The notes beneath the pieces are model-generated. The model saw only the letters and a list, made by a program, of their open reading frames with translations, was not told the DNA's origin and ran no database searches. This document shows, in pieces, positions 1 to 5,590 of a stretch of DNA of 7,484 nt; the first letter of the stretch is position 1, and every line of letters begins with the position of its first letter. Source of the stretch: Methanosphaera sp. (GTDB lineage: Archaea; Methanobacteriota; Methanobacteria; Methanobacteriales; Methanobacteriaceae); the NCBI GenBank assembly GCA_021199865.1, contig JAJQHG010000078.1:1-7484 (forward strand), given 5' to 3'. A program made the position numbers and the translations under genes.

Positions 1-35
1 GTATGTTATTTTAATTAATTTGTAATGATTAATTA

Positions 36-43
36 TTTATATT
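36..43 (+). promoter_or_regulatory. possible TATA box of the HEAT-repeat gene
   Basis: TTTATATT lies in the AT-rich stretch before the first gene. A start about 25 bases downstream (near 66) would give a leader of roughly 50 bases. A second AT-run (AATATATATT near 91-100) could also serve but would give an almost leaderless message. In DNA this rich in A and T such matches are common, so the call is weak. Confidence 0.3.
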
Positions 44-119
44 ATTTTAAATAATAGAAAAATCATAGAAGAGAAAAAATAAAGAATTAAAATATATATT
101 AAAATAAAGAGTGATGATT

Positions 120-686
120 ATGGATTCTAAACAGGTTCGTGAAGCAGTGAGAGATTTAAATAATTTAGATGAGTTTGTACGATTAGAAGCTGAGAATACT
201 ATTGCTATGAATATGCCTGAGGCAAGAGATTTATTACATGAGGAAATTGTTAAACCATTACATAAGGATATAAAGTTAAGTATCATGGATATTCTTAAAG
301 GATTTAAGGATTCTAGTAGTATTGATATATACATTCAATTATTAAGTGATGATAATAAATGGGTGCGACGTCAGGCAAGTAGTAGCCTAACAGAATATGG
401 TAAAGAGGCTGTTGAACCACTACTTAAAAAGGTTGATGATCCTAACTGGAGAGTACGTGGAGGAGCAGTATGGGCTCTTGCCAAGATAGCTGAACCTAAC
501 ACAATAGATGTTTTCCTTAAAGCATCCCATGATGAGAGAAGTTTTGTACGTTCTGGATCAGTATTTGGTTTAGGTAATATTGGTGGAGATGAAGCATTAG
601 CTCGTCTAAAAGAGTTAGCTGTTAGTAATGATAGTGGATATGTGAAGGCTAATGCTCAAACATTTATTGAGAAACTAGAAAACTAA
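120..686 (+). CDS. HEAT-repeat (PBS lyase HEAT-like) protein
   Basis: A 188-residue soluble protein made almost wholly of HEAT-like helical repeats, which normally act as a protein-binding scaffold. Six units can be seen with a period of about 30 residues. Each is marked by an Asp/Asn-rich turn followed by a VR-x-x-A-like helix start: DEFVRLEAE (17-25), KDIKLS (49-54), DNKWVRRQAS (78-87), DPNWRVRGGAV (107-117), DERSFVRSGSV (138-148) and DSGYVKANAQ (171-180). GTG (111) and ATG (114) lie upstream in frame. I prefer ATG 120 because the GTGAT at 111-115 reads as part of a ribosome binding site, as it does before other genes here. No signal peptide, membrane segment, catalytic motif or cysteine cluster is visible. 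HEAT proteins of this type in methanogens are mostly of unknown function, and neither neighbour gives a clue. It is a separate transcription unit, closed by a T-run terminator. The family is clear but the role is not. Confidence 0.85.
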   Translation: MDSKQVREAVRDLNNLDEFVRLEAENTIAMNMPEARDLLHEEIVKPLHKDIKLSIMDILKGFKDSSSIDIYIQLLSDDNKWVRRQASSSLTEYGKEAVEPLLKKVDDPNWRVRGGAVWALAKIAEPNTIDVFLKASHDERSFVRSGSVFGLGNIGGDEALARLKELAVSNDSGYVKANAQTFIEKLEN

Positions 687-690
687 TTAT

Positions 691-710
691 TTCCCCACCA
701 TCTTTTTTTA
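691..710 (+). terminator. T-run terminator after the HEAT-repeat gene
   Basis: A C-rich patch (TTCCCCACCATC) followed by seven consecutive T residues at 703-709, starting 16 bases after the stop codon. This is the usual form of an intrinsic archaeal terminator, where a U-run alone can be enough. No convincing hairpin precedes it. Confidence 0.6.
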
Positions 711-874
711 TAGTTAATTAATTTTTAGATTAAAATCTAGCTTAAAATTATTTTCATGTTTTTTCACGAATAATTAAATATTGTTTAAAAAAATTTTTAA
801 TAATTATTAATTTATTTATATTTTGATAAAATTATTTATTATTTTAATCACTAGAATTAATGAAAAATCATATG

Positions 875-905
875 CTTTATAAGTATCTATTTACATATAT
901 AATAT
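875..905 (+). promoter_or_regulatory. probable TATA promoter of the malate dehydrogenase gene
   Basis: TTTATAAG at 876-883 resembles an archaeal TATA box. A start about 25 bases downstream falls near 905. That leaves a short leader that still contains the ribosome binding site at 923-932, so the spacing is self-consistent. The rest of the 250-base gap before the gene is AT-rich filler and includes a 14-base perfect AT palindrome at 797-810. I see no gene in it. Confidence 0.5.
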
Positions 906-922
906 TATAAAGATAAATTGAC

Positions 923-932
923 AGGATTTGAT
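923..932 (+). promoter_or_regulatory. ribosome binding site that decides the mdh start
   Basis: AGGATTTGAT matches eight of ten positions of the archaeal consensus AGGAGGTGAT. It ends four bases before ATG 937. It overlaps the in-frame TTG at 928, which rules out TTG as the start. Confidence 0.75.
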
Positions 933-936
933 ATTA

Positions 937-1890
937 ATGGTGAAAATTACGATTATGGGAGCATCAGGTACAATTGGAAAAAATGTTGCTTTCACATTAG
1001 CAAGAGAAGATATTATTGATGAAATAGTAATGTTTTCTCGACCTTCAAGTAAGGAGAAAGTTAAAGGTGAAATATTAGACATGTATGATGCTCTAGCAGC
1101 AGAAGACATTGATATTAAATTAAAAGCAAGCTGTGATTATGAGGATTTATCTGGATCAAAGATAGTTCTTATTACATCAGGTATTCCACGAAAACCTGGT
1201 ATGGATAGACTTGACTTAGCTATTCCTAATGCTAAGTTAATAAGAGATTATTCTAAGAAGATTGCTCAATATGCTCCAGATTCTATTATATTAATAGTTA
1301 CAAATCCTGTTGATGTTTTAACTACTGTAGCTCTTGAAGCATCAGGCTTTGATAAAAAAAGAGTTATTGGAGTAGGTAATCACCTTGATTCTCTACGTCT
1401 TAAAACTATTCTAGCACGTAAATTTAATATTAATAGTGGTGAGGTACATACACGTGTTATTGGTGAGCATGGAGACCATATGGTACCCTTATTAAGTTAT
1501 ACTACTATTGGTGGTATTTTACTTAATAATTTCATGACTAGGACTCATCTAAAAAAAGAGGATTTAGTTGACCAATTAAAGAATGCTGGTAGTACTATTA
1601 TTAATAAGAAGGGTGCTACAGAGTATGGTCCATCATATGCTATTAGTAATCTGATATCTACTATTGTTACTGATAGTAGAAAGATTGTTACTGTTAGTAC
1701 TTATCTTGAGGGTGAAGTTGAGGGAGTATATGATGTTTCTCTTGGTGTTCCCGTTATTTTGAGTAAGGATGGTATTAAGAATATTATAAATATATCTATG
1801 GATGAATCTGAAAAAGAAAAATTTCTTGATGCTGCACGTGTAGTTAAGAAATGTACTTATAAGGTACAGGATGAATTAAATAAACAATAA
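937..1890 (+). CDS. mdh: malate dehydrogenase, archaeal LDH/MDH family
   Basis: A cytoplasmic 2-hydroxyacid dehydrogenase of 317 residues, full length for the family, that interconverts malate and oxaloacetate. The N-terminal Rossmann fold shows G8-A-S-G11-T-I-G14. Substrate and catalytic residues are in place: R85 in SGIPRKPGMDRLDL (arginine here marks malate rather than lactate specificity), R91, N123 in TNPVDV, D151 and R154 in HLDSLR, and the catalytic H178 in GEHGDH. The second strand ends in MFSRPSS with no acidic residue to hold the ribose of NAD. This suggests that NADP can be used, as reported for the related Methanocaldococcus enzyme; that is inference. The start is ATG 937, set by the binding site just upstream. 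In related methanogens the enzyme serves the incomplete reductive TCA route from oxaloacetate towards 2-oxoglutarate, the acceptor used by the glutamate synthase encoded downstream. The gene stands alone, with gaps of 250 and 467 bases on either side. Confidence 0.93.
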   Translation: MVKITIMGASGTIGKNVAFTLAREDIIDEIVMFSRPSSKEKVKGEILDMYDALAAEDIDIKLKASCDYEDLSGSKIVLITSGIPRKPGMDRLDLAIPNAKLIRDYSKKIAQYAPDSIILIVTNPVDVLTTVALEASGFDKKRVIGVGNHLDSLRLKTILARKFNINSGEVHTRVIGEHGDHMVPLLSYTTIGGILLNNFMTRTHLKKEDLVDQLKNAGSTIINKKGATEYGPSYAISNLISTIVTDSRKIVTVSTYLEGEVEGVYDVSLGVPVILSKDGIKNIINISMDESEKEKFLDAARVVKKCTYKVQDELNKQ

Positions 1891-1907
1891 CTTTTAGTAG
1901 AGGTTCA

Positions 1908-1929
1908 TATTTTATTATATTTTTATCTT
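1908..1929 (+). terminator. possible T-rich terminator after mdh
   Basis: A T-rich stretch with runs of four and five T residues, interrupted by A, starts about 18 bases after the stop codon. Archaeal termination at such runs is plausible, but the stretch barely stands out from the surrounding AT-rich DNA. Confidence 0.35.
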
Positions 1930-2076
1930 ATTGAATTAAATATATTATAGGACATATATTTTAATCATTGTTTATTTATTTTAATTATTTTTATACATTT
2001 ATTAATTATTCTAGTTTTATAGATACCCTAAATTAAAAATAATTTATTTATTATTTATATCTAATTAAACAACCAT

Positions 2077-2090
2077 GGAAATTTATATAT
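2077..2090 (+). promoter_or_regulatory. strong candidate promoter (TATA box with BRE-like purines)
   Basis: TTTATATAT at 2082-2090 is close to the ideal archaeal TATA box and is preceded by the purine-rich GGAAA (2078-2081 and on), in the position of the TFB recognition element. The predicted start is near 2112. This is about 245 bases before pdxT, so the transcript would have a long leader, or the promoter may serve a small RNA. Confidence 0.5.
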
Positions 2091-2114
2091 ACTAAAAAAT
2101 ACAATATAATAATA

Positions 2115-2137
2115 GACAAAATAATCGTTATTTTTGT
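2115..2137. repeat. inverted repeat at the predicted transcription start, operator-like
   Basis: ACAAAATAA (2116-2124) and TTATTTTTGT (2128-2137) are inverted copies around the spacer TCG. Seven pairs are perfect next to the spacer, and two more pair if one T is skipped. The repeat sits where transcription from the TATA box at 2082-2089 should begin, a common place for archaeal repressor sites. AT-rich DNA yields such repeats by chance, so function is unproven. Confidence 0.35.
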
Positions 2138-2255
2138 AAAATAGATTTTATTTTAACAGTGAAAGCTTCTAAAAACATACGATTCTTTAACAACCAAAAT
2201 AAAGGACAATAACAACTATTTAAATATTTTTGTCAAAATTTTATTAAAATATTAA

Positions 2256-2292
2256 GGTATTAGTTGATAATAGGTAAATCACTAATAAAACC
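2256..2292 (+). repeat. hairpin-like dyad in the leader of the pdxT-glutamate synthase operon
   Basis: ATTAGTTGAT (2259-2268) can pair with ATCACTAAT (2278-2286), leaving one bulged T and a nine-base loop. GGT (2256-2258) can pair further with ACC (2290-2292) across a three-A bulge. On RNA this would form a stem of up to 12 pairs, about 65 bases before the start of pdxT. It is longer than most dyads in this gap, but it is AT-rich and matches no riboswitch class I recognise. Confidence 0.35.
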
Positions 2293-2322
2293 ATTTTAAT
2301 TAAATTAAACTTCTAATAATCA

Positions 2323-2330
2323 TTTATATA
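2323..2330 (+). promoter_or_regulatory. proximal TATA-like box before pdxT
   Basis: TTTATATA is a good archaeal TATA match. However, a start about 25 bases downstream would fall near 2352, only a few bases before ATG 2358, and would leave the ribosome binding site at 2341-2346 outside the message. Either it drives an almost leaderless transcript or the distal box at 2082-2089 is the real promoter. Confidence 0.3.
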
Positions 2331-2340
2331 TTGTCATAAT

Positions 2341-2346
2341 AAGGAG
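2341..2346 (+). promoter_or_regulatory. ribosome binding site of pdxT
   Basis: AAGGAG lies 11 bases before ATG 2358, slightly farther than the 7-10 bases seen for the other genes here. It supports a message that begins upstream of 2341. Confidence 0.6.
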
Positions 2347-2357
2347 TTAACAAGTAT

Positions 2358-2936
2358 ATGATTACAATAGGTATTTTAGACTTGCAAGGTGATGTAAAAG
2401 AACATCAAATCATCACAGATAAATCATTACAGGAATTAAATGTAGATGGAAAAACTAAATTAGTTAATACTCTTGATGATATTCAAGATTGTGATGGACT
2501 AATAATTTCTGGTGGAGAAAGCTCCACAATAGGAATGCACCTAGAAAAAACAGGCTTAGATCAATACCTAAAAGATACCAAAATTCCAATACTAGGTACA
2601 TGTGCAGGATTTGTGTTATTATCAAATAAAATATCAAAAGACCAGCCATTACTTGGATTTATTGATATGACGGTAGAACGAAATGGTTTTGGACGACAAA
2701 GAATGTCCTTTGAGACAGATATAACATTTATGAATCAACCATATAATGGTATATTTATTAGGGCCCCATATGCATCTAATATAGGAGAAAATGTTGAAGT
2801 ACTAAGTAAGTATGATGAAAAAGTTATTGCTGTAAAACAAAATCAATATATTGCAGTAGCCTTTCACCCAGAATTAACAGAGGATACTTTAATTCATAGG
2901 AAATTTATAAAAGAGGTGATAAGATGTGTGGAATAG
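2358..2936 (+). CDS. pdxT: pyridoxal 5'-phosphate synthase, glutaminase subunit PdxT
   Basis: A 192-residue class I (triad) glutamine amidotransferase, normal length for the family. It hydrolyses glutamine and passes ammonia to PdxS, the synthase subunit, for direct formation of pyridoxal phosphate from ribose 5-phosphate and glyceraldehyde 3-phosphate. The opening IGILDLQGDVKEH is typical of PdxT. GGESST (52-57) is the family's glutamine-site motif. The catalytic triad is C82 in GTCAG, H170 and E172 in HPE. RAPY near residue 135 is also conserved. No pdxS gene lies in this window, so the partner must be encoded elsewhere. PdxT is the first gene of the operon, and its last 13 bases overlap the start of the glutamate synthase amidotransferase, which implies translational coupling. 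The genes share a dependence on glutamine, and PLP is the cofactor of the transaminases that use glutamate. Lysine codons are almost all AAA (13 of 14), unlike the genes at the operon's end. Confidence 0.93.
   Translation: MITIGILDLQGDVKEHQIITDKSLQELNVDGKTKLVNTLDDIQDCDGLIISGGESSTIGMHLEKTGLDQYLKDTKIPILGTCAGFVLLSNKISKDQPLLGFIDMTVERNGFGRQRMSFETDITFMNQPYNGIFIRAPYASNIGENVEVLSKYDEKVIAVKQNQYIAVAFHPELTEDTLIHRKFIKEVIRCVE
2913..2920 (+). promoter_or_regulatory. ribosome binding site inside the end of pdxT
   Basis: GAGGTGAT is a perfect match to eight bases of the archaeal consensus, three bases before ATG 2924. It lies within the pdxT coding sequence and fixes the start of the overlapping amidotransferase gene, whose second residue must be the catalytic cysteine. 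Confidence 0.85.
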
Positions 2937-3841
2937 CAGGTATAATATATAAAGATAAAAAAACGCATAATGTAGGAGAATCATTAACAGCAATGCTAGA
3001 ATCACTCCAACATAGAGGTCCAGATTCAGCAGGATTTGCTATTTATGGTGGATTAGATCTTCCAGAAGATCATTATCAATTAAACATAGAAGTTAAAAAT
3101 AAACCAGGTTTATTAAACCAATTAAAAACAACTCTAACCCAGATTAGTCCAATACATAATGAAGAATTAATTCATTCTGTAGATAACTATGCTGTATATA
3201 AATGTGAGATAGAGTTAGAAAATTATGACTTATTAAAACCATTAATAAGAAACCTAGATAAGATTGAAGATATTCAGGTAATTAATGGATCACATTCCTT
3301 TGAAATGATCAAAGATGTAGGGCTAGTAGATGATATATCCAAGAGATATAACTTAAATACACGTGTAGGAACACATGGAATTGGTCATACACGTTTTGCT
3401 ACCGAAAGTGGTGTGGATCGTTATCATGCACACCCATACCAAAGTTACATAACACCCGACATAACTGTTGTACATAATGGACAAATAACAAACTACTGGA
3501 AAATCAGAGATCCTCTAGAACGTAAGGGACACATCTTTGAATCCTATAACGATACAGAGTGTATAGTTCACTACATGGCCGATAAGCTAAATGAGGGATA
3601 CAAATTAGAAGAAGCATTAGAAGATGCAGTAAATGATCTTGATGGACCATTCTCTATATTAGTTGGTACACCTACAGGTATCGGAATTGCTAAGGATAAA
3701 CTTGGACTAAGACCTGGAGTTATGGCAGAAAATGATGATGTGTTTGCAATAGCTTCTGAGGAAATGGCACTACAAAATGTGATTGATACAGAATATGTAG
3801 AACAGATCGCACCTGGAGAAACAAGGTCATACACAATCTAG
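2924..3841 (+). CDS. glutamate synthase, glutamine amidotransferase subunit (domain 1, class II)
   Basis: A 305-residue Ntn-type glutaminase that releases ammonia from glutamine for the glutamate synthase complex. The start is certain: MCGIAGI places the nucleophile C2 at the N terminus once Met is removed. QHRGPDSAGF (about 29-38), GTHGIGHTRFAT (149-160, with R157), the oxyanion pair N185-G186 in VHNGQ, D210 in YNDTE, DGPFS (about 240) and LGLRPG (about 260) are class II amidotransferase motifs. Between residues 50 and 148 sits an insert absent from PurF-type enzymes. It begins EVKNKPGLLNQL and ends near IKDVGLVDDISKRYNL, the form I recall from archaeal stand-alone glutamate synthase domains. 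No phosphoribosyltransferase, isomerase or asparagine synthase domain follows, which rules out PurF, GlmS and AsnB. It overlaps pdxT by 13 bases and is followed after 12 bases by the GXGXG subunit gene. In bacteria the same domain is fused to the FMN and GXGXG domains of GltB. Confidence 0.9.
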   Translation: MCGIAGIIYKDKKTHNVGESLTAMLESLQHRGPDSAGFAIYGGLDLPEDHYQLNIEVKNKPGLLNQLKTTLTQISPIHNEELIHSVDNYAVYKCEIELENYDLLKPLIRNLDKIEDIQVINGSHSFEMIKDVGLVDDISKRYNLNTRVGTHGIGHTRFATESGVDRYHAHPYQSYITPDITVVHNGQITNYWKIRDPLERKGHIFESYNDTECIVHYMADKLNEGYKLEEALEDAVNDLDGPFSILVGTPTGIGIAKDKLGLRPGVMAENDDVFAIASEEMALQNVIDTEYVEQIAPGETRSYTI

Positions 3842-3853
3842 GGAGTTTTGATT
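3841..3853 (+). promoter_or_regulatory. ribosome binding site that decides the GXGXG gene start
   Basis: GGGAG (3841-3845), with GAT close to the start codon, imitates AGGAGGTGAT and lies eight bases before ATG 3854. The in-frame TTG at 3848 is only two bases from GGGAG and is therefore unlikely to be the start. The site overlaps the preceding stop codon. Confidence 0.6.
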
Positions 3854-4498
3854 ATGAAAGAATATACAATTGATGCTAAGAATATGGATGAAAAAGAATT
3901 AAATAGATCCATAAAAAAATTAGCAAAAGAATATGATAAAATAACCATTAATAATCCACAATCAAAACATAACATTTGTGCAGGTCTAAGAGAAGATGTT
4001 GAAATAGAAATAAATGGATCTGCAGGATACTTCGTAGGTACAATGGTTGATGGTCCAAAAACACATATTACTCGTAATGCTGGATGGTTTGCTGGAGACA
4101 ATATGACTAATGGTGAATTAATCATTGATGGAAGTTCTGGTGACGGAGCAGGACAGGGAATCTATGGTGGAACAGTAGTAGTTAGAGGAAGTACTGGCTC
4201 ACGTACAGGTGAAATCATGAAGGGTGGAACTGTTATTATTGGTGGTAATAGTGGTTTCATGACTGGATTATTAATGATGGGTGGACGCCTAATAGTACTT
4301 GGTGATGTTACTGAGGATGCAGGTGAATCCATAATGAGAGGAACACTCTATGTACAGGGAAATGTAAAGAGTCTTGGAAAGGATGCCGTGATGAGTCCAG
4401 TAACAGATGATGATATAGCAGAATTAAAAGAAGTACTTGAACATTACGATTTCCAAGTTGATGACTACAGTCAGTTTAAGAAGATCACAAAAGGATAA
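3854..4498 (+). CDS. glutamate synthase, GXGXG subunit (domain 3)
   Basis: A 214-residue right-handed beta-helix protein equal to the C-terminal domain of bacterial GltB, also related to FwdC/FmdC of formylmethanofuran dehydrogenase. In GltB this domain is structural and lies against the amidotransferase and FMN domains. Glycine-rich turns recur about every 19 residues: GSAGYFVGTM (55-64), NAGWFAGDNM (75-84), GSSGDGAGQGIYGG (93-106), GSTGSRTGEIMKGG (112-125), GNSGFMTGLLMMGG (131-144) and GDVTEDAGESIMRG (150-163). The first 35 residues are charged and helical, and the last 30 are acidic. The FwdC alternative is disfavoured because the gene lies between the amidotransferase and FMN subunits of glutamate synthase. 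The start is ATG 3854. The stop codon overlaps the ribosome binding site of the next gene, which fits co-translation. Confidence 0.9.
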   Translation: MKEYTIDAKNMDEKELNRSIKKLAKEYDKITINNPQSKHNICAGLREDVEIEINGSAGYFVGTMVDGPKTHITRNAGWFAGDNMTNGELIIDGSSGDGAGQGIYGGTVVVRGSTGSRTGEIMKGGTVIIGGNSGFMTGLLMMGGRLIVLGDVTEDAGESIMRGTLYVQGNVKSLGKDAVMSPVTDDDIAELKEVLEHYDFQVDDYSQFKKITKG

Positions 4499-4503
4499 GG
4501 AGG
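4497..4503 (+). promoter_or_regulatory. ribosome binding site that decides the FrhB-like gene start
   Basis: AAGGAGG straddles the stop codon of the GXGXG gene. It is 10 bases from ATG 4514 but only one base from the in-frame TTG at 4505, so ATG 4514 is the start. This matters because it confirms that the protein begins directly at the FrhB C-terminal-type domain. Confidence 0.8.
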
Positions 4504-4513
4504 TTTGAAGTTA

Positions 4514-5590
4514 ATGAGTCAAAAAAAAGTAGCAATGGTTGGAACACCATGCGAAATGATGGCCGCATCAAAGTTACAGTATTATACTAATTCTCCAATA
4601 GATTTTAAGATTGGATTATTCTGTATGGAGAACTTCTCATACTCATACTTTGAACAGTTTCTACATGAGTATGACTTAACAATGAATGATGTTAAAAAGT
4701 TTGATATTATTAAGGGTAAATTATTCATATACCTAGAAAATGGTAAAGAACTAAAAATACCTATCTCTGAGACAAAAAGAGTAGTAAGAAAGAATTGTGA
4801 TATATGTGTAGAATTATCATCAGAGACATCAGATGTAAGTGTTGGATCTATTGGATCAAATGATGGGTGGTCAACAGTTATAATTCGATCCGAAAAGGCA
4901 CAAGAAATTATACATAAAGCAATTGATGAAGGATACCTTGAAGCAAAAGAGTTTAGTGAAAAACAACTTAAGATGCTAAATAAGATTGCTGGAAACAAGA
5001 AGAACACTAATCTAGAAGAGATTGAGTATAGGGAATCTAAGTCTAGACCAGTACTTTACCAGAGAAAAATAACTAATAAAACTATTAATAAGGAAATTGC
5101 TATATCAAACTTTGATGATTTAAAAGCTAATGTTATAGATATACAAGCATGTGTACTCTGTGGTGCATGTGAATATATGTGTCCTGAGAACCTAATCTTT
5201 ATCAATAATAGAAAACCATTAAAGAAGAGGGGTAAATGTCCAGAGAATTGTCATGCATGCTTTGCAGTTTGTCCTAGAACATATGCTCCAGAAGAGTTAA
5301 GAAATGATAACTCTAATAATTTAGGTGAATACAAGGAGATTTATTCTATGCGTTCACTAAAGGATTATGATGGACAAGATGGATCCGTTGTAACAACACT
5401 CCTTGACTATTTATTAGAGAAGGATTTAATTACTAATGCATTAGTTGTTGATAAGAAGGATGATTTAGCATGGAAGCCATACTCTAAGTTAACAAATAAT
5501 ATTAATGAGATTATTAAAACTAGGGGTACAAAGTATTCAGTTTGTCCAGTCTTTAAGCCACTCAAAGAACTTAATGAGGATGTGATCTAG
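4514..5590 (+). CDS. FrhB/FdhB-family F420-type oxidoreductase subunit with 2[4Fe-4S] module, domains permuted
   Basis: A 358-residue cytoplasmic redox protein of the family that includes FrhB, FdhB and FpoF, which hold FAD and exchange electrons with coenzyme F420. Residues 4-150 match the FrhB C-terminal domain: KKVAMVGTPC, GLFCMENFSY, KFDIIKGKLF, CDIC and SVGSIGSNDGWSTVIIRS. C13, C37, C95 and C98 are the likely ligands of the family's [4Fe-4S] cluster. Residues 213-254 form a ferredoxin module with C213/216/219/223 and C242/246/249/253. Residues 273-350 match the FrhB N-terminal domain (GQDGSVVTTLLDYLL, RGTKYSVCP). The usual order is ferredoxin, N domain, C domain, so here the C domain has moved to the front. 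Set between glutamate synthase subunits, and with no GltD gene, it is inferred to feed electrons from reduced F420 (or ferredoxin) to the FMN subunit. It ends directly against the next gene. The family is certain; the electron donor is inferred. Confidence 0.88.
   Translation: MSQKKVAMVGTPCEMMAASKLQYYTNSPIDFKIGLFCMENFSYSYFEQFLHEYDLTMNDVKKFDIIKGKLFIYLENGKELKIPISETKRVVRKNCDICVELSSETSDVSVGSIGSNDGWSTVIIRSEKAQEIIHKAIDEGYLEAKEFSEKQLKMLNKIAGNKKNTNLEEIEYRESKSRPVLYQRKITNKTINKEIAISNFDDLKANVIDIQACVLCGACEYMCPENLIFINNRKPLKKRGKCPENCHACFAVCPRTYAPEELRNDNSNNLGEYKEIYSMRSLKDYDGQDGSVVTTLLDYLLEKDLITNALVVDKKDDLAWKPYSKLTNNINEIIKTRGTKYSVCPVFKPLKELNEDVI

Larger units (their letters stand above)
1891..2357. other. 467-base intergenic region without a gene
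   Basis: No open reading frame of useful length with a ribosome binding site is visible on either strand, and no tRNA- or rRNA-like GC-rich segment. The region is very AT-rich. It holds a strong TATA box (2082-2089), a short inverted repeat (2115-2137), further GACAA/TTGTC elements (2205-2234 and 2331-2335), a hairpin-like dyad (2256-2292), a second TATA box (2323-2330) and the ribosome binding site of pdxT (2341-2346). It most likely carries the control region of the downstream operon. A small noncoding RNA cannot be excluded. Confidence 0.6.

Noticed and set aside
797..810. Perfect 14-base palindrome TTAATAATTATTAA between the HEAT gene and mdh
   Set aside because: Pure A/T palindromes of this length arise easily by chance here, and it is about 65 bases upstream of the mdh TATA box with no second copy.
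891..1109. Minus-strand reading frame of 72 codons across the mdh start
   Set aside because: It overlaps the conserved Rossmann motif of mdh and the mdh promoter and binding site, and has no independent support.
2223..2253. AATATTTT/AAAATATT inverted repeat with a 15-base loop, as a possible terminator or attenuator
   Set aside because: It consists only of A and T, the loop is long and no T run follows, so it is not distinguishable from background.
1891..2357. NrpR operator of the form GGAA-N6-TTCC before the nitrogen operon
   Set aside because: I looked for it, but there is no TTCC at the right distance from the single GGAA at 2078.
3571..4125. Two minus-strand reading frames (87 and 95 codons) opposite the amidotransferase and GXGXG genes
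   Set aside because: Both are mirror frames of well-supported plus-strand genes, and neither shows a recognisable motif.
3854..4498. GXGXG protein as FwdC/FmdC of formylmethanofuran dehydrogenase
   Set aside because: The glycine repeats are shared by both families, but the gene is flanked on both sides by glutamate synthase subunits and no other fwd gene is present.
4582..5007. Minus-strand reading frame of 141 codons opposite the FrhB-like gene
   Set aside because: It lies wholly antisense to a gene with strong family motifs, has low-complexity Ser/Phe/Leu composition typical of reverse-frame reading, and has no clear ribosome binding site.
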